The notes under the pieces were generated by a model. That model searched no databases and was not told the origin of the DNA. It worked only from the letters and a program-made list of their open reading frames with translations. Of a stretch of 64,000 nt of DNA, positions 52,592 through 61,244 are shown piece after piece. A program made the position numbers and the translations under genes. How positions within the stretch are numbered: the stretch's first letter is position 1; each line of letters begins with the position of its first letter. This DNA comes from UBA4781 sp963674975 (GTDB taxonomy: Bacteria; Chloroflexota; Anaerolineae; Anaerolineales; Anaerolineaceae), in NCBI GenBank assembly GCA_963674975.1, contig OY771913.1, positions 744,001 through 808,000 of the forward strand. The letters run 5' to 3'.

Positions 52592-53452
52592 ATGAAAACA
52601 GATGACAAAGCACGTGAAAATAAATTTGATTTTAAACTCCTTCTCTTTCTCATCCCCCTTTTAATCGGGATCATCACCGCTGCGCTGGTACCTCGACCCG
52701 TCATTGGGATCATCCAGATCCGCGATGAGATCGATAATAAGATGTCAATTCGCGTTTTGAATGAGATCGAGTATGCCCGGTCGCACCCTGAAGTAAAGGC
52801 AGTGGTGCTTATCATAGACAGCCCCGGTGGGACGATCAACGACACCGAATTGATCTATATGGAGCTGCTGAAACTGCGGGAGACAAAACCCGTGGTAACC
52901 ATGGTTGAAGGGCTCTCTGCCAGCGGTTCCTTCTATCTCGCCATGGGAACAGATTACATCGTTTCCAATCCATCCGCCCGCATCGGAAATGTGGGTGTGA
53001 TCGGTACGCTGCCGTCTTCACCCATGGTGCTCGAAGAAACCATCTCAACCGGTCCTTATAAGCTCTTCGGGAACCAGAGAGAAAACTACACCCGCTATAT
53101 AGAGCTTATTAAAGAGAGTTTCTATCAGGTTGTTGAAAACGGTCGGGGAGAAAGTCTTAAACTAAGTAAAGAGGAAATTTTACGGGGAGAACTCTACCCC
53201 GCCAGCGAAGCCGTGAAAGATGGATTGATCGACGAAGTCGCTCCGCAAAGCAGGGCTATGGAAAAAGCCGCTCAACTAGCTCACATTTCTCACTATTCGA
53301 TGACGAACCTCACCGAAGCGGTTGCATTTGAAGAAAAGGAAGAAGAATCATCCTTCTTCCTCCTCGATGAAAATGGAGTATCCACCGGATATCCAAGAGA
53401 ATCAGGGGTCTATCTACTCTACATCCCTGATTACGGGAGTGAGATGCAATGA
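52592..53452 (+). CDS. SppA-like signal peptide peptidase (S49)
   Basis: 286 aa from ATG 52592 (RBS TTGAGG). An in-frame GTG two codons before is less likely. It has an N-terminal membrane anchor (KLLLFLIPLLIGIITAAL, about residues 12-30) and an S49 domain. The Ser nucleophile is in LSASGSFYLAM (about 115), and Lys in SPMVLEETISTGPYKLFG (about 160) is a candidate catalytic Lys. It digests signal peptides or membrane proteins at the outer face of the membrane in characterised relatives. Its stop overlaps the next gene by four bases (ATGA). Confidence 0.88.
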   Translation: MKTDDKARENKFDFKLLLFLIPLLIGIITAALVPRPVIGIIQIRDEIDNKMSIRVLNEIEYARSHPEVKAVVLIIDSPGGTINDTELIYMELLKLRETKPVVTMVEGLSASGSFYLAMGTDYIVSNPSARIGNVGVIGTLPSSPMVLEETISTGPYKLFGNQRENYTRYIELIKESFYQVVENGRGESLKLSKEEILRGELYPASEAVKDGLIDEVAPQSRAMEKAAQLAHISHYSMTNLTEAVAFEEKEEESSFFLLDENGVSTGYPRESGVYLLYIPDYGSEMQ

Positions 53453-54993
53453 AAGCCAAGTATATACTCATCGCAATAGGATTATTCCTTATCCCGATCG
53501 TAGCCCGCACAATCTGGTATTACAACGGTATCTATACCCCCAGTGAAAGTCTGCAAACGCCTGATTTTTTAGGTCTTGAGATCGCCACCCCGGAACTATC
53601 CACTTCAGTTGTATCAACAAAAAGTGAAACCGGGGCAAGCGGGGTTGTACTCTTTGACCTGGCACATTCCAATCAATACCAGATCACAGAAATTGAAGTG
53701 CTGATCGATGATCTGAAAAATCGAGGGGCTGAAATTGCCATTCTGGATGAAAATGAAGACTTGAGTATGCTGTTGAAAGGCGCTTCGGCTTTTGTTTCCA
53801 TCGCTCCAACGATGGATTTCAGCGAGGAAGAAATCCAAACTGTTCAGAATTTTGTAGAACGCGGAGGGCGTTTGCTGGTGATCGCCGATCCCACCCGCAG
53901 CACTTCTGAATATGTTTCCTCCCGTTCCGAAAGCGTACGGGTCGCTAACACACTGCTGGAACCCTACCAGCTTACTTTCCGCGATGATTACGCATACAAC
54001 GTATATGACCATGAAGGGAATTTTCGTAATATCATCCTCCACCCTAGAGTAAAAAGCGAACTAACCGCCAATGTGAGTGAACTGGTATTTTATTCAGCAC
54101 GGTCGTTATCTTCGTATGAAACCAATCTCATTGCCGGTGATGAAAATACACTCTCTTCGCTGACCGATTCAGGTGAAGATCTATGCCTGGCAGCTTTATC
54201 CGGAAAGAACGTGCTCGCCATTGGGGATTTTACCTTCTTATCCTCTCCATACTATCAGGTTTCAGATAATGCGCAGTTCATAACCAATATCAGTAGATTT
54301 TTAATAAGCAGTGACCGGCAAAAAACATTTGCCGATCTTCCTTATCTATTCTCCCAACCTATCGGCATTCTGCTTGATGAAGGCATTACCATCGATCAGG
54401 ATCTTCTGGATCGGATCAGTGAATTGAAAGATCTGTATGGTCAGAAAGATATCTCTGTGGAAATCCTTGAGGAAGACGATGAAGAGTTCGATCTCATATT
54501 GCTGGGACTGCTGCCGGCAAATGAAACGGTCATGGAATACCTGGAAGGATTCGATATTCAATTTGGCTCCCAACCCAGAAACACTGCGGTTCCACAGGTT
54601 GCACCTGCTGAAACGGCAGAAGAACTTGATGAAAGAGCCGAAGAGACTGCCCAACCGACCGCTACCTCTACCCCTGCACCAACCCAGCCTGTTCTTCAAT
54701 ATGGACAGGTCTCAATTGGCGGTATCGGACAGGTATCGCAGAATGACTTCGGCTTCATCCTGTTGAAATCAGAGAATGACCGTACCATTCTCATTCTTCT
54801 ATCAGACAACCAGGATGGCTTGATCGATCTGCTGACAATGCTGTCATACGGCGATCTCGATTCCTGCTATATCGAAAGTAATATAGCTTTATGTGAACAA
54901 AACAATTACGGCTGGAATCCCACCCCTACTCCCTATACTGAGATAGAAGAGATACTTGAAGCAACACCCGCACCAACCAGCGAAGGTGGCTAA
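53449..54993 (+). CDS. Membrane-anchored DUF4350/GldG-like protein
   Basis: 514 aa with one N-terminal membrane helix (about residues 4-20). A DUF4350/GATase-like domain follows (about 60-290; VVLFDLAHSN, ERGGRLLVIADPTRS, VLAIGDFTFL). An acidic and Thr/Pro-rich linker (about 385-420: ATSTPAPTQP) leads to a C-terminal domain. No catalytic triad is evident. The overlap with the SppA-like gene indicates a joint function at the membrane. The role is unknown. Confidence 0.72.
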   Translation: MKAKYILIAIGLFLIPIVARTIWYYNGIYTPSESLQTPDFLGLEIATPELSTSVVSTKSETGASGVVLFDLAHSNQYQITEIEVLIDDLKNRGAEIAILDENEDLSMLLKGASAFVSIAPTMDFSEEEIQTVQNFVERGGRLLVIADPTRSTSEYVSSRSESVRVANTLLEPYQLTFRDDYAYNVYDHEGNFRNIILHPRVKSELTANVSELVFYSARSLSSYETNLIAGDENTLSSLTDSGEDLCLAALSGKNVLAIGDFTFLSSPYYQVSDNAQFITNISRFLISSDRQKTFADLPYLFSQPIGILLDEGITIDQDLLDRISELKDLYGQKDISVEILEEDDEEFDLILLGLLPANETVMEYLEGFDIQFGSQPRNTAVPQVAPAETAEELDERAEETAQPTATSTPAPTQPVLQYGQVSIGGIGQVSQNDFGFILLKSENDRTILILLSDNQDGLIDLLTMLSYGDLDSCYIESNIALCEQNNYGWNPTPTPYTEIEEILEATPAPTSEGG

Positions 54994-54996
54994 AAT

Positions 54997-55032
54997 AAAA
55001 AAGAGAGAGATAAATCTCTCTCTCTTTTTTTT
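54997..55032. terminator. Bidirectional terminator
   Basis: AAAAAAGAGAGAGA-TAAA-TCTCTCTCTTTTTT between the plus-strand DUF4350-like gene and the minus-strand DUF362 gene. Confidence 0.88.
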
Positions 55033-55082
55033 CATAGAGAATCCTCGCAGAGCTCGGAATGACAAAATGGATGCTTTACTCC

Positions 55083-56195
55083 TTATTTAATCTTAACTAG
55101 TTCATATGCCTGCGTTCCTACACCAATTTCCTCCGCATGAACCAGCGTATCACGCCAGGTCACATCAGGATGGACATGTTCAAATTTATCACTGTCAGCT
55201 TTATATTCCTTTTTATCATACAGAGCACTGTTGGGAACCGAGGGAGCCTGATTGACCATATCAACGCAGGCTCGATCAAGCGCAACCGGGTCAAATGAGG
55301 CTGCCATACCAATATTCGGAACAAGAGCCTGATCGTTGACCGACCAGCAATCACATTCCGGACCGATATCCATCATGATATTGATATGGAAATTCGGTTT
55401 TCCCAGAAGAACCGCATAGGTATATTCCGCCATCTTGGCACCGACTGTAGCAGCATTTTCATCATACAGCGCTACGGCTGCTTCAAAATGGCAGCTGGCT
55501 ACACACTGCCCGCACCCAACACATTTATCGTAATCAATTTGAGCTTTTTTATTTTCATCGTACGAGATCGCTGACTGGGCACAATGCTGAATGCATTTTC
55601 CACAGCTGACGCAGTTTTCTTTTTGGATCTTTGGCTTTGAAGCAGCATGCATCTCCATTTTTCCTCGCCGCGAACCGCTGCCCATACCAATATTCTTGAT
55701 CGCACCGCCGAATCCGGTCATCTGATGCCCCTTGAAATGGCTGACACTGATAAAAACATCTGCCTCGGCAATAGCACTGCCGATCTTGGCTGTTTTCACA
55801 TATTTTTGATTAATTTCAATATCGGTGGAATCCAGACCGGTCAAGCCATCTGCGATCAACGCATTACAGCCCACCTCGATCCGATTGAAACCATTCAACA
55901 TGGCTGTTTCCAGGTGATCAACTGCGTTCGAGCGCGAACCATAATAAAGTGTATTGCTGTCCACCAAAAAGGGCTTTCCACCTAATTCCTGAATTCTTTT
56001 CACGACTCTGGCGATATAGCCCGGTCGGATATAAGCCATATTGCCGCGTTCGGCAAACGTGATCTTGACTGCCACCAGCTTGTCTTTAAAATCGATGCTG
56101 TGCATCTCGGCACGTTTCATCAACGCATCCAGTTTTTCCAGAAGTCCATAATCTGATACCACCCGCATATCCGTAAAAAATACCTTAGAAGCCAT
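55083..56195 (-). CDS. DUF362 protein with two 4Fe-4S ferredoxin motifs
   Basis: 370 aa. The N-terminal DUF362 domain (about residues 1-190) contains FLVDSNTLYYGSRSNAVDHL and SHFKGHQMTGFGGAIKNIG. Two CxxCxxC-x3-C motifs follow: CVSCGKCIQHC (about 195-205) and CVGCGQCVASC (about 226-236). A further segment to the C-terminus completes the domain. Family knowledge: such proteins are common in anaerobes and probably have an electron-transfer or maturation role that has not been settled. It is the last gene of the tdk-hpt-cca operon. Confidence 0.9.
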   Translation of the reverse strand: MASKVFFTDMRVVSDYGLLEKLDALMKRAEMHSIDFKDKLVAVKITFAERGNMAYIRPGYIARVVKRIQELGGKPFLVDSNTLYYGSRSNAVDHLETAMLNGFNRIEVGCNALIADGLTGLDSTDIEINQKYVKTAKIGSAIAEADVFISVSHFKGHQMTGFGGAIKNIGMGSGSRRGKMEMHAASKPKIQKENCVSCGKCIQHCAQSAISYDENKKAQIDYDKCVGCGQCVASCHFEAAVALYDENAATVGAKMAEYTYAVLLGKPNFHINIMMDIGPECDCWSVNDQALVPNIGMAASFDPVALDRACVDMVNQAPSVPNSALYDKKEYKADSDKFEHVHPDVTWRDTLVHAEEIGVGTQAYELVKIK

Positions 56196-56201
56196 TTCTA
56201 C

Positions 56202-56963
56202 CTACTCCTTATACTTATCTACAATTTTTAAAATCATCTGAGCGACTGCCTGCGGCTCTTCCATCATGATCATATGCGCAGCTTTTTCGACCAGAGAGAA
56301 TTCTATCCTTGGGAACTTCATCTGAATCTTATCCCGTTGTTCCCGTGAAATAAAAAGATCTTTCTTCCCCAGCACAATCCCAACAGGAAAACTCGCATTC
56401 GATATCACATCCCCTGAATCAGGGCGTCCTGCCATGGCGCGTAAACTGCCCACCGCACCATTGGCTTGTGTTGTTTGAATAACCATTCGAATATTATCCT
56501 GAATTTCAGGAACCGGGGTTAAATTCGAAGGAAATTCAGCGAGCACTTTTTGAACCCCCATTTCCCGGATCTTCTGGATGGATGCAAGCCGCCCCTGTTT
56601 GTTCTTAGGGCTATCCGAGAACGGATGAGAAGCAACCAGGATCAATCCCAGCAGGCGCTCCGGAAAAGAGCGGGCAAACTGTAATGAAACATAGCCACCC
56701 ATCGAATGCCCAACCAGAAGTACTCTGGAAAAACCGAAATTATCGATCAACTTTAAGACATCTTCCGCCATATCCTGCATAGTGTATGCTGTGGAAAGCA
56801 CAGGCGATTTCCCATGCCCGCGCAAATCGGGGAAAATAAGTCGCACTTTTGTTTTTAAATATGGAATCAGTGGTGACCAGATCGAATGATCCAGTGGATA
56901 TCCATGAATACAAACCACCGGCAATCCGGTGCCGTATTCTTCATAAAATAATTTCACTGCCAT
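56202..56963 (-). CDS. Alpha/beta hydrolase
   Basis: 253 aa from ATG 56963 (MAVKLFYEEYG), with GAAGGG as ribosome-binding site inside the end of cca. A start four to six codons further upstream is also in frame. The nucleophile elbow is GHSMGG (about residues 88-93), the oxyanion HGYPLDHS lies near residue 20, and the His is in KAAHMIMME near the C-terminus. The substrate is unknown. Perhaps an esterase or lyase such as MenH or BioH, but the sequence does not decide. Confidence 0.88.
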   Translation of the reverse strand: MAVKLFYEEYGTGLPVVCIHGYPLDHSIWSPLIPYLKTKVRLIFPDLRGHGKSPVLSTAYTMQDMAEDVLKLIDNFGFSRVLLVGHSMGGYVSLQFARSFPERLLGLILVASHPFSDSPKNKQGRLASIQKIREMGVQKVLAEFPSNLTPVPEIQDNIRMVIQTTQANGAVGSLRAMAGRPDSGDVISNASFPVGIVLGKKDLFISREQRDKIQMKFPRIEFSLVEKAAHMIMMEEPQAVAQMILKIVDKYKE

Positions 56964-56964
56964 T

Positions 56965-58470
56965 TCAACCCTTCTTTTCATTCAACCACGTCTGGATCCA
57001 CTCAACTGCTTCTGATCTTGAGGTAACAGATCCAGCAGCTTGCGCTTCTCGCAGGTTTTTTAATAGTGTCCCCATTCTTTTTCCGGGCTTTAATTGAAAT
57101 TCCCTCTGCAGTTCATCCCCATTAATAAATGGTACAGGGTCCACCAGAACAGCATATTCATCAAACCAGCCCTGCAGTGCCTTCTCACAACGGAAAAGTC
57201 CTGCCTGCCAGCGTTCTTCGGTCAGTGTGGTGTCATAAGTTGCCAGCAGATCAGCGAGAGAAAAAATAGCAACAAATGGGCTGGATTTTCCGGCAGCGCA
57301 GAAAAAGCGGTGCAGGAAAAGGCGCTGTTCGGCTTTATCAGCAGAAATATCCATACTATGCAGCAGCATATGATTTTTAATAAAGCACTCCAGCCACTGA
57401 ACTTCCATTTTACTGAGAGCCATCTTCTTTGCCCGTTTAACAACAGCTTTCGCTCCAAGGTCGGCGTGATACTGATAGCGAATTCTTCCATCCATTTCCA
57501 CGCCAACATCCTGTGGTTTGCCGACATCGTGATAAAGTGACGCAAAAAGGATCAGAGAACGGAAATTCCGGTTCACATTCATGGACTGCTCTACTGCCAG
57601 ATGAAATCCATCATAGAATCTGTCCAGCAATGGAAATATCTCATTGAAAAACGGCAAGGGCTGCGGTACCTGTTTGCGCTCATCGATGAAGTTCAGCATG
57701 CTTTCCATGTACTGTACTGTTTTGAGAGTATGCTGCCAGCCGCTGAATTGATGAGGGCTGCCCTGGGGAAAATCTACCAGAGCCTGCACTTCAGGAAGAG
57801 AGATCTCTATCACTTGAAGACTTTGGAGAATCTCCAGTGCATTAACCACGCGGCGATTTTCCAAAATTTTAAAGAATTCGTCTCTTTTTCTTTCTTCCGA
57901 GATCTCAGACAGCCCGGGCAGCGCTGTATGAATTTGTTCATGCAGCATATCAGAAAATTTCAACTCATATTCCACTGCAAAGCGTGCCGTTCGTATCACG
58001 CGGACCGGATCATCTAAAAAGGATCGATCTGTGCAGGGACGCAAAATTCTTTTTTCCAGATCACCAGCCCCATCCAGCGGATCGATAAGATCGTCACCCT
58101 TCGAAGAAACCTTCCAGGCTGCAGCATTGATGGTGAAATCGCGCGATCTTAAATCAGCAATCAGATCATCCTGATAGAGAGGAGCGAAATCAAGAACAAT
58201 ACGGCTGCCCTTTTCATCAGAACCAATGACCCTGACATAGTTGCGAGCATCATCAAGAATATAAAAAGCACCTTGAATATGATCTGCCAGCTTTCTGGCA
58301 GACGCAATTGAATTTCCCCTCACAATGAAATCAAGATCATGGGAGGATTTTTGAAGCAAGGCATCGCGCACAGCTCCACCGACCAGATAAAACTGCACAT
58401 CATCAAGAGAAAGCAAGTAGTCAAGAACTTTCTTAACGAAAGCGCTTTCTTCAAATTTAAAGTGCATCAT
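56965..58470 (-). CDS. cca: CCA tRNA nucleotidyltransferase / poly(A) polymerase family with HD domain
   Basis: 501 aa. The nucleotidyltransferase head has LVGGAVRDALL and HDLDFIV (about residues 31-50) with metal Asp residues, then RDFTINAAAW (about 111-120) and the arginine-rich RVIRTARFAVEYE (about 155-168). An HD domain with SLYHDVGKPQD (about 310-320) follows. It adds or repairs the 3' CCA of tRNAs, or adds CC or A in split systems. Only one such gene is seen here. Overlaps hpt by four bases. Confidence 0.93.
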   Translation of the reverse strand: MMHFKFEESAFVKKVLDYLLSLDDVQFYLVGGAVRDALLQKSSHDLDFIVRGNSIASARKLADHIQGAFYILDDARNYVRVIGSDEKGSRIVLDFAPLYQDDLIADLRSRDFTINAAAWKVSSKGDDLIDPLDGAGDLEKRILRPCTDRSFLDDPVRVIRTARFAVEYELKFSDMLHEQIHTALPGLSEISEERKRDEFFKILENRRVVNALEILQSLQVIEISLPEVQALVDFPQGSPHQFSGWQHTLKTVQYMESMLNFIDERKQVPQPLPFFNEIFPLLDRFYDGFHLAVEQSMNVNRNFRSLILFASLYHDVGKPQDVGVEMDGRIRYQYHADLGAKAVVKRAKKMALSKMEVQWLECFIKNHMLLHSMDISADKAEQRLFLHRFFCAAGKSSPFVAIFSLADLLATYDTTLTEERWQAGLFRCEKALQGWFDEYAVLVDPVPFINGDELQREFQLKPGKRMGTLLKNLREAQAAGSVTSRSEAVEWIQTWLNEKKG

Positions 58471-59030
58471 GGCTTTTTGGCATCATATTTTTTCAAATCA
58501 ACCACCCCAACAAAAGGCAGATTGCGGAACAGTTCGTCCAGATCAAGCCCATATCCAAACACAAATTTATTAGGGATCACAAAACCTGTGTATTTAATCG
58601 GCACTTCAACTTCACGGCGTTCTGCCTTATCAAGCAGGGTGCATATATTCAAACTGGCAGGCTTTCTGGTAGAAAGAAGCTGCAGCACGGAAGAAAGAGT
58701 ATAGCCGCTATCAACAATGTCTTCCACAATGAGAACATCACGACCATGGATATCTGTGATCAGATCCATTTTTATGTGCACCGAGCCATGAGACTCACGG
58801 TTTCCCACTCCATAAGAGGCAACCGCCATAAAATCGATGGCATGAGGAACGGTGATCTGCCGCATGAGATCTGTGAGAAACATGACCCCGCCACGCAGAA
58901 TGCAGATCAGGATCAGGCTGGTCGAATCGGCATAATCTTTGCTGATCGCAGCCCCCAGTTCGGCAATACGTTTCTGCAGCACATCTTCCGGGATCAATTT
59001 TTCTTTTAAATACTGATCGTAATGGATCAT
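58467..59030 (-). CDS. hpt: Hypoxanthine phosphoribosyltransferase
   Basis: Purine salvage enzyme, 187 aa, joining hypoxanthine or guanine to PRPP. The PRPP loop VLIVEDIVDSGYTL lies at about residues 98-111. The N-terminal CILRGGVMFLTDL (about 43-55) and C-terminal KFVFGYGLDLDE are typical. It overlaps tdk and cca by four bases each (ATGA), so the three genes are translationally coupled. Confidence 0.96.
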   Translation of the reverse strand: MIHYDQYLKEKLIPEDVLQKRIAELGAAISKDYADSTSLILICILRGGVMFLTDLMRQITVPHAIDFMAVASYGVGNRESHGSVHIKMDLITDIHGRDVLIVEDIVDSGYTLSSVLQLLSTRKPASLNICTLLDKAERREVEVPIKYTGFVIPNKFVFGYGLDLDELFRNLPFVGVVDLKKYDAKKP

Positions 59031-59608
59031 TTTTTCTGCCCTCTTGGAACCACATGATGTTTGCGGCAGCGTGCTTCATACATTTCAGACGCACCAACGA
59101 TCACAATGGGATCTTCATAATGAGCCGGTTCTCCATTCACCAGACGCTGCGTTCTGCTGGCTGGTTCACCACACACCATGCAAATCGCCTGTACTTTATC
59201 CACCTTTTCTGCCTTTGCCATCAAAAGAGGCATACACCCAAAAGGCTCCCCGCGGAAATCCATATCCAGACCGGCTGCGATCACCCGAATTCCTTTCTCC
59301 AGCATTTTTTCTATTACCTCGATAATTCCATCATCTAAAAATTGCGTCTCATCAATTCCCACCACAGTTGTATCGTCTTTTAAATACTTTACCAATTCAT
59401 CTGAAAATGAAATAGGGATCGCTTCAAAATCAATCCCTGCATGGGAAGTTACTTTTTGCTCATCGTATCTGTTATCAATTTTAGGTTTAAAAACCTGTAC
59501 CTTCTGTCTGGCTATCACCGCACGACGCAGCCGTCTGATCATCTCCTCCGTTTTTCCGCTAAACATCGAGCCACAAATTACTTCTAAATAACCAGAATTC
59601 GAATCCAT
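59027..59608 (-). CDS. tdk: Thymidine kinase, type II
   Basis: 193 aa, phosphorylating thymidine. P-loop GSMFSGKTEEMIRR (about residues 12-25), DETQFLDD (about 91-98), and zinc-binding cysteines CMVCG and CRKHH near the C-terminus. It is the first gene of the tdk-hpt-cca-hydrolase-DUF362 operon. Confidence 0.97.
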   Translation of the reverse strand: MDSNSGYLEVICGSMFSGKTEEMIRRLRRAVIARQKVQVFKPKIDNRYDEQKVTSHAGIDFEAIPISFSDELVKYLKDDTTVVGIDETQFLDDGIIEVIEKMLEKGIRVIAAGLDMDFRGEPFGCMPLLMAKAEKVDKVQAICMVCGEPASRTQRLVNGEPAHYEDPIVIVGASEMYEARCRKHHVVPRGQKK

Positions 59609-59681
59609 GCTGCACCTCTTTTATTAATTGAATATCAATATATTGATTTTACAATATCTCATCAGGGAAGATATTTAAATT

Positions 59682-59712
59682 AAAAAGGAGCAGATGGATA
59701 TTCATCTGCTCC
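59682..59712 (-). terminator. Terminator of the L21-L27-L31 operon
   Basis: On the minus strand GGAGCAGATG - AATATC - CATCTGCTCC followed by TTTTT, just after the rpmE-like gene. Confidence 0.85.
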
Positions 59713-59729
59713 CTGTTCTTTTCTGCAGT

Positions 59730-60206
59730 CTAAACTTTGATCTCTTCCGCAGCCTCAGGGATGGTGTATCCAAACTGGCGCAGTTTCTTCTTGATATCGA
59801 TCAATGTTTTGCGACCAACGCCGGGGATTTCAAGAATAGGCGTTTCGCCTTCTTCCATCTTCTTCAACATATCACCAACTGTTTTGATGCCAACTCCCAG
59901 AAGTGCATCTGTTGCCCGTTTTCCGATCTCAAGCTCGGTTATAGGTCGTTTGGGAGATACCTTCTCCGCTGCTTTTTGTTCTTTATCTTCCAGATAATTC
60001 TCGCGAGCCTGCAGTTTCTTATAGAAACGATCGACCTGACCTTCAATATCGATCAAGCGAGCCTGTTCACCGGTGAAGAAAGGATGACACTTTGAACAAA
60101 CTTCGGTTCGAATCTCAGGTTTGGTAGAACCTGTCTTCCAGGTATTTCCACAAGCACAGGTTACGGTCGCTTCAGGATACCATTTTGGATGTATATCACT
60201 TTTCAT
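59730..60206 (-). CDS. rpmE: Ribosomal protein bL31 fused to an RNAP alpha-CTD-like domain
   Basis: 158 aa against about 70 for ordinary bL31. Residues 1-65 are zinc-binding L31 (Cys17, Cys19, Cys37, Cys40; CACG and CSKCHPFFTG). A charged linker (about 60-87) leads to residues 88-150, which match the helix-hairpin-helix layout of the RNA polymerase alpha C-terminal domain (ITELEIGKRATDALLGVGI, then VGDMLKKMEEG and PGVGRKTLIDIKKKL). Ordinary L31 is a large-subunit protein. The extra domain could contact RNA, DNA or RNA polymerase. It follows L27 at 34 bp and is in one operon with L21. Confidence 0.9.
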   Translation of the reverse strand: MKSDIHPKWYPEATVTCACGNTWKTGSTKPEIRTEVCSKCHPFFTGEQARLIDIEGQVDRFYKKLQARENYLEDKEQKAAEKVSPKRPITELEIGKRATDALLGVGIKTVGDMLKKMEEGETPILEIPGVGRKTLIDIKKKLRQFGYTIPEAAEEIKV

Positions 60207-60240
60207 GATGTTTCCTCATTCCGTTATCGTAATCCCGCTT

Positions 60241-60498
60241 CTACTTGTCGGGATGTACGCTTACTTTCTTTTGTCCATTGGGCAGCCGGTCATAAACAAC
60301 TACCCCTTCGATCGTAGAAAAGATCGTGTAATCTTTTCCCAATCCAACATTATCGCCCGGTTTGATCTTCGTTCCGCGCTGACGGACAAGAATGTTTCCG
60401 GGGATAACCTGTTCGCCCGCAAAGTGCTTGACACCCAGGCGTTTTGATTTACTATCGCGACCATTACGAGTTGAGCCGCCACCTTTTTTATGAGCCAT
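60241..60498 (-). CDS. rpmA: Ribosomal protein bL27
   Basis: 85 aa, normal length. The N-terminus MAHKKGGGSTRNGRDSKSKR has the usual basic peptidyl-transferase-centre arm, with no N-terminal extension needing cleavage. Lies between rplU and rpmE in one unit. Confidence 0.98.
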   Translation of the reverse strand: MAHKKGGGSTRNGRDSKSKRLGVKHFAGEQVIPGNILVRQRGTKIKPGDNVGLGKDYTIFSTIEGVVVYDRLPNGQKKVSVHPDK

Positions 60499-60521
60499 TA
60501 TTCACTTCCTTCCTGGTACTC

Positions 60522-61100
60522 TTATTTCTTCTCGGTTTTTGCCGCAGTGCTTGTTTTGCTCTGCTTCTTTACGGTAGTGGTTGAAGTCTTCTTAGAAGCC
60601 GTCGACTTAGCAGCAGTAGTTTTCTTTGCTGCTGGTTTTGAAGCTGTGGTCTTCTTTGCAGCAGGTTTCTTAGCCGCTGGTTTTGAAGCTTCAGCTTTCT
60701 TGGCTGCCGGCTTTGAAGCACTGGCTTTCGGTGCTTCTACTTTCGCTTCTGGTTTTTTCTCTTCTTTTGCTTTTGCAGTTTTCCCTGCGAAATCAATGGA
60801 ATTCACCAGTAAACGGGTATATTGCTGACGATGACCTGTTTTGACACGATAGTGTTTTTTGGGGCGATAGTTAAAAATGATAACCTTTTTCCCCTTGAAA
60901 TGATTAACAACCGTCGCGTCGATCGATGCCCCTTTTACCAGGGGGGTTCCAACCTGAATATCATTGTCATTGACCAGGAGAAGAACTTTATCGAAAGAAA
61001 CTTTCTTACCTTCTTCGGTGAGCAGGTGATCTACCTCTATCATACTTCCTTCGGTAGCTTTGAACTGCTTTCCACCGCTTTCAAAAATCGCATATAACAT
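60522..61100 (-). CDS. rplU: Ribosomal protein bL21 with a long Ala/Lys-rich C-terminal tail
   Basis: 192 aa against about 103 normally. Residues 1-105 are a standard bL21 (ESGGKQFKATEGS, YRPKKHYRVKTGHRQQYT). From about 108 onwards comes a low-complexity tail of PAAKK, ASKPAAKK and TTAAK repeats resembling histone-H1-type tails. Such a tail could bind rRNA or DNA (inference). First gene of the L21-L27-L31 unit. Confidence 0.95.
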   Translation of the reverse strand: MLYAIFESGGKQFKATEGSMIEVDHLLTEEGKKVSFDKVLLLVNDNDIQVGTPLVKGASIDATVVNHFKGKKVIIFNYRPKKHYRVKTGHRQQYTRLLVNSIDFAGKTAKAKEEKKPEAKVEAPKASASKPAAKKAEASKPAAKKPAAKKTTASKPAAKKTTAAKSTASKKTSTTTVKKQSKTSTAAKTEKK

Positions 61101-61244
61101 ACTTTTAGCTCCTCAACCTTCACTTCACCACTTCTTACGCGCTTCTCACGCCCAATTGCGGGGAAGTTGGGGACACATGAATTTACCCCAGGTACTTTCT
61201 ATCCGGGGCAAGCTGCTGAATTATACAGTTCCTTTGCTCCCCTG

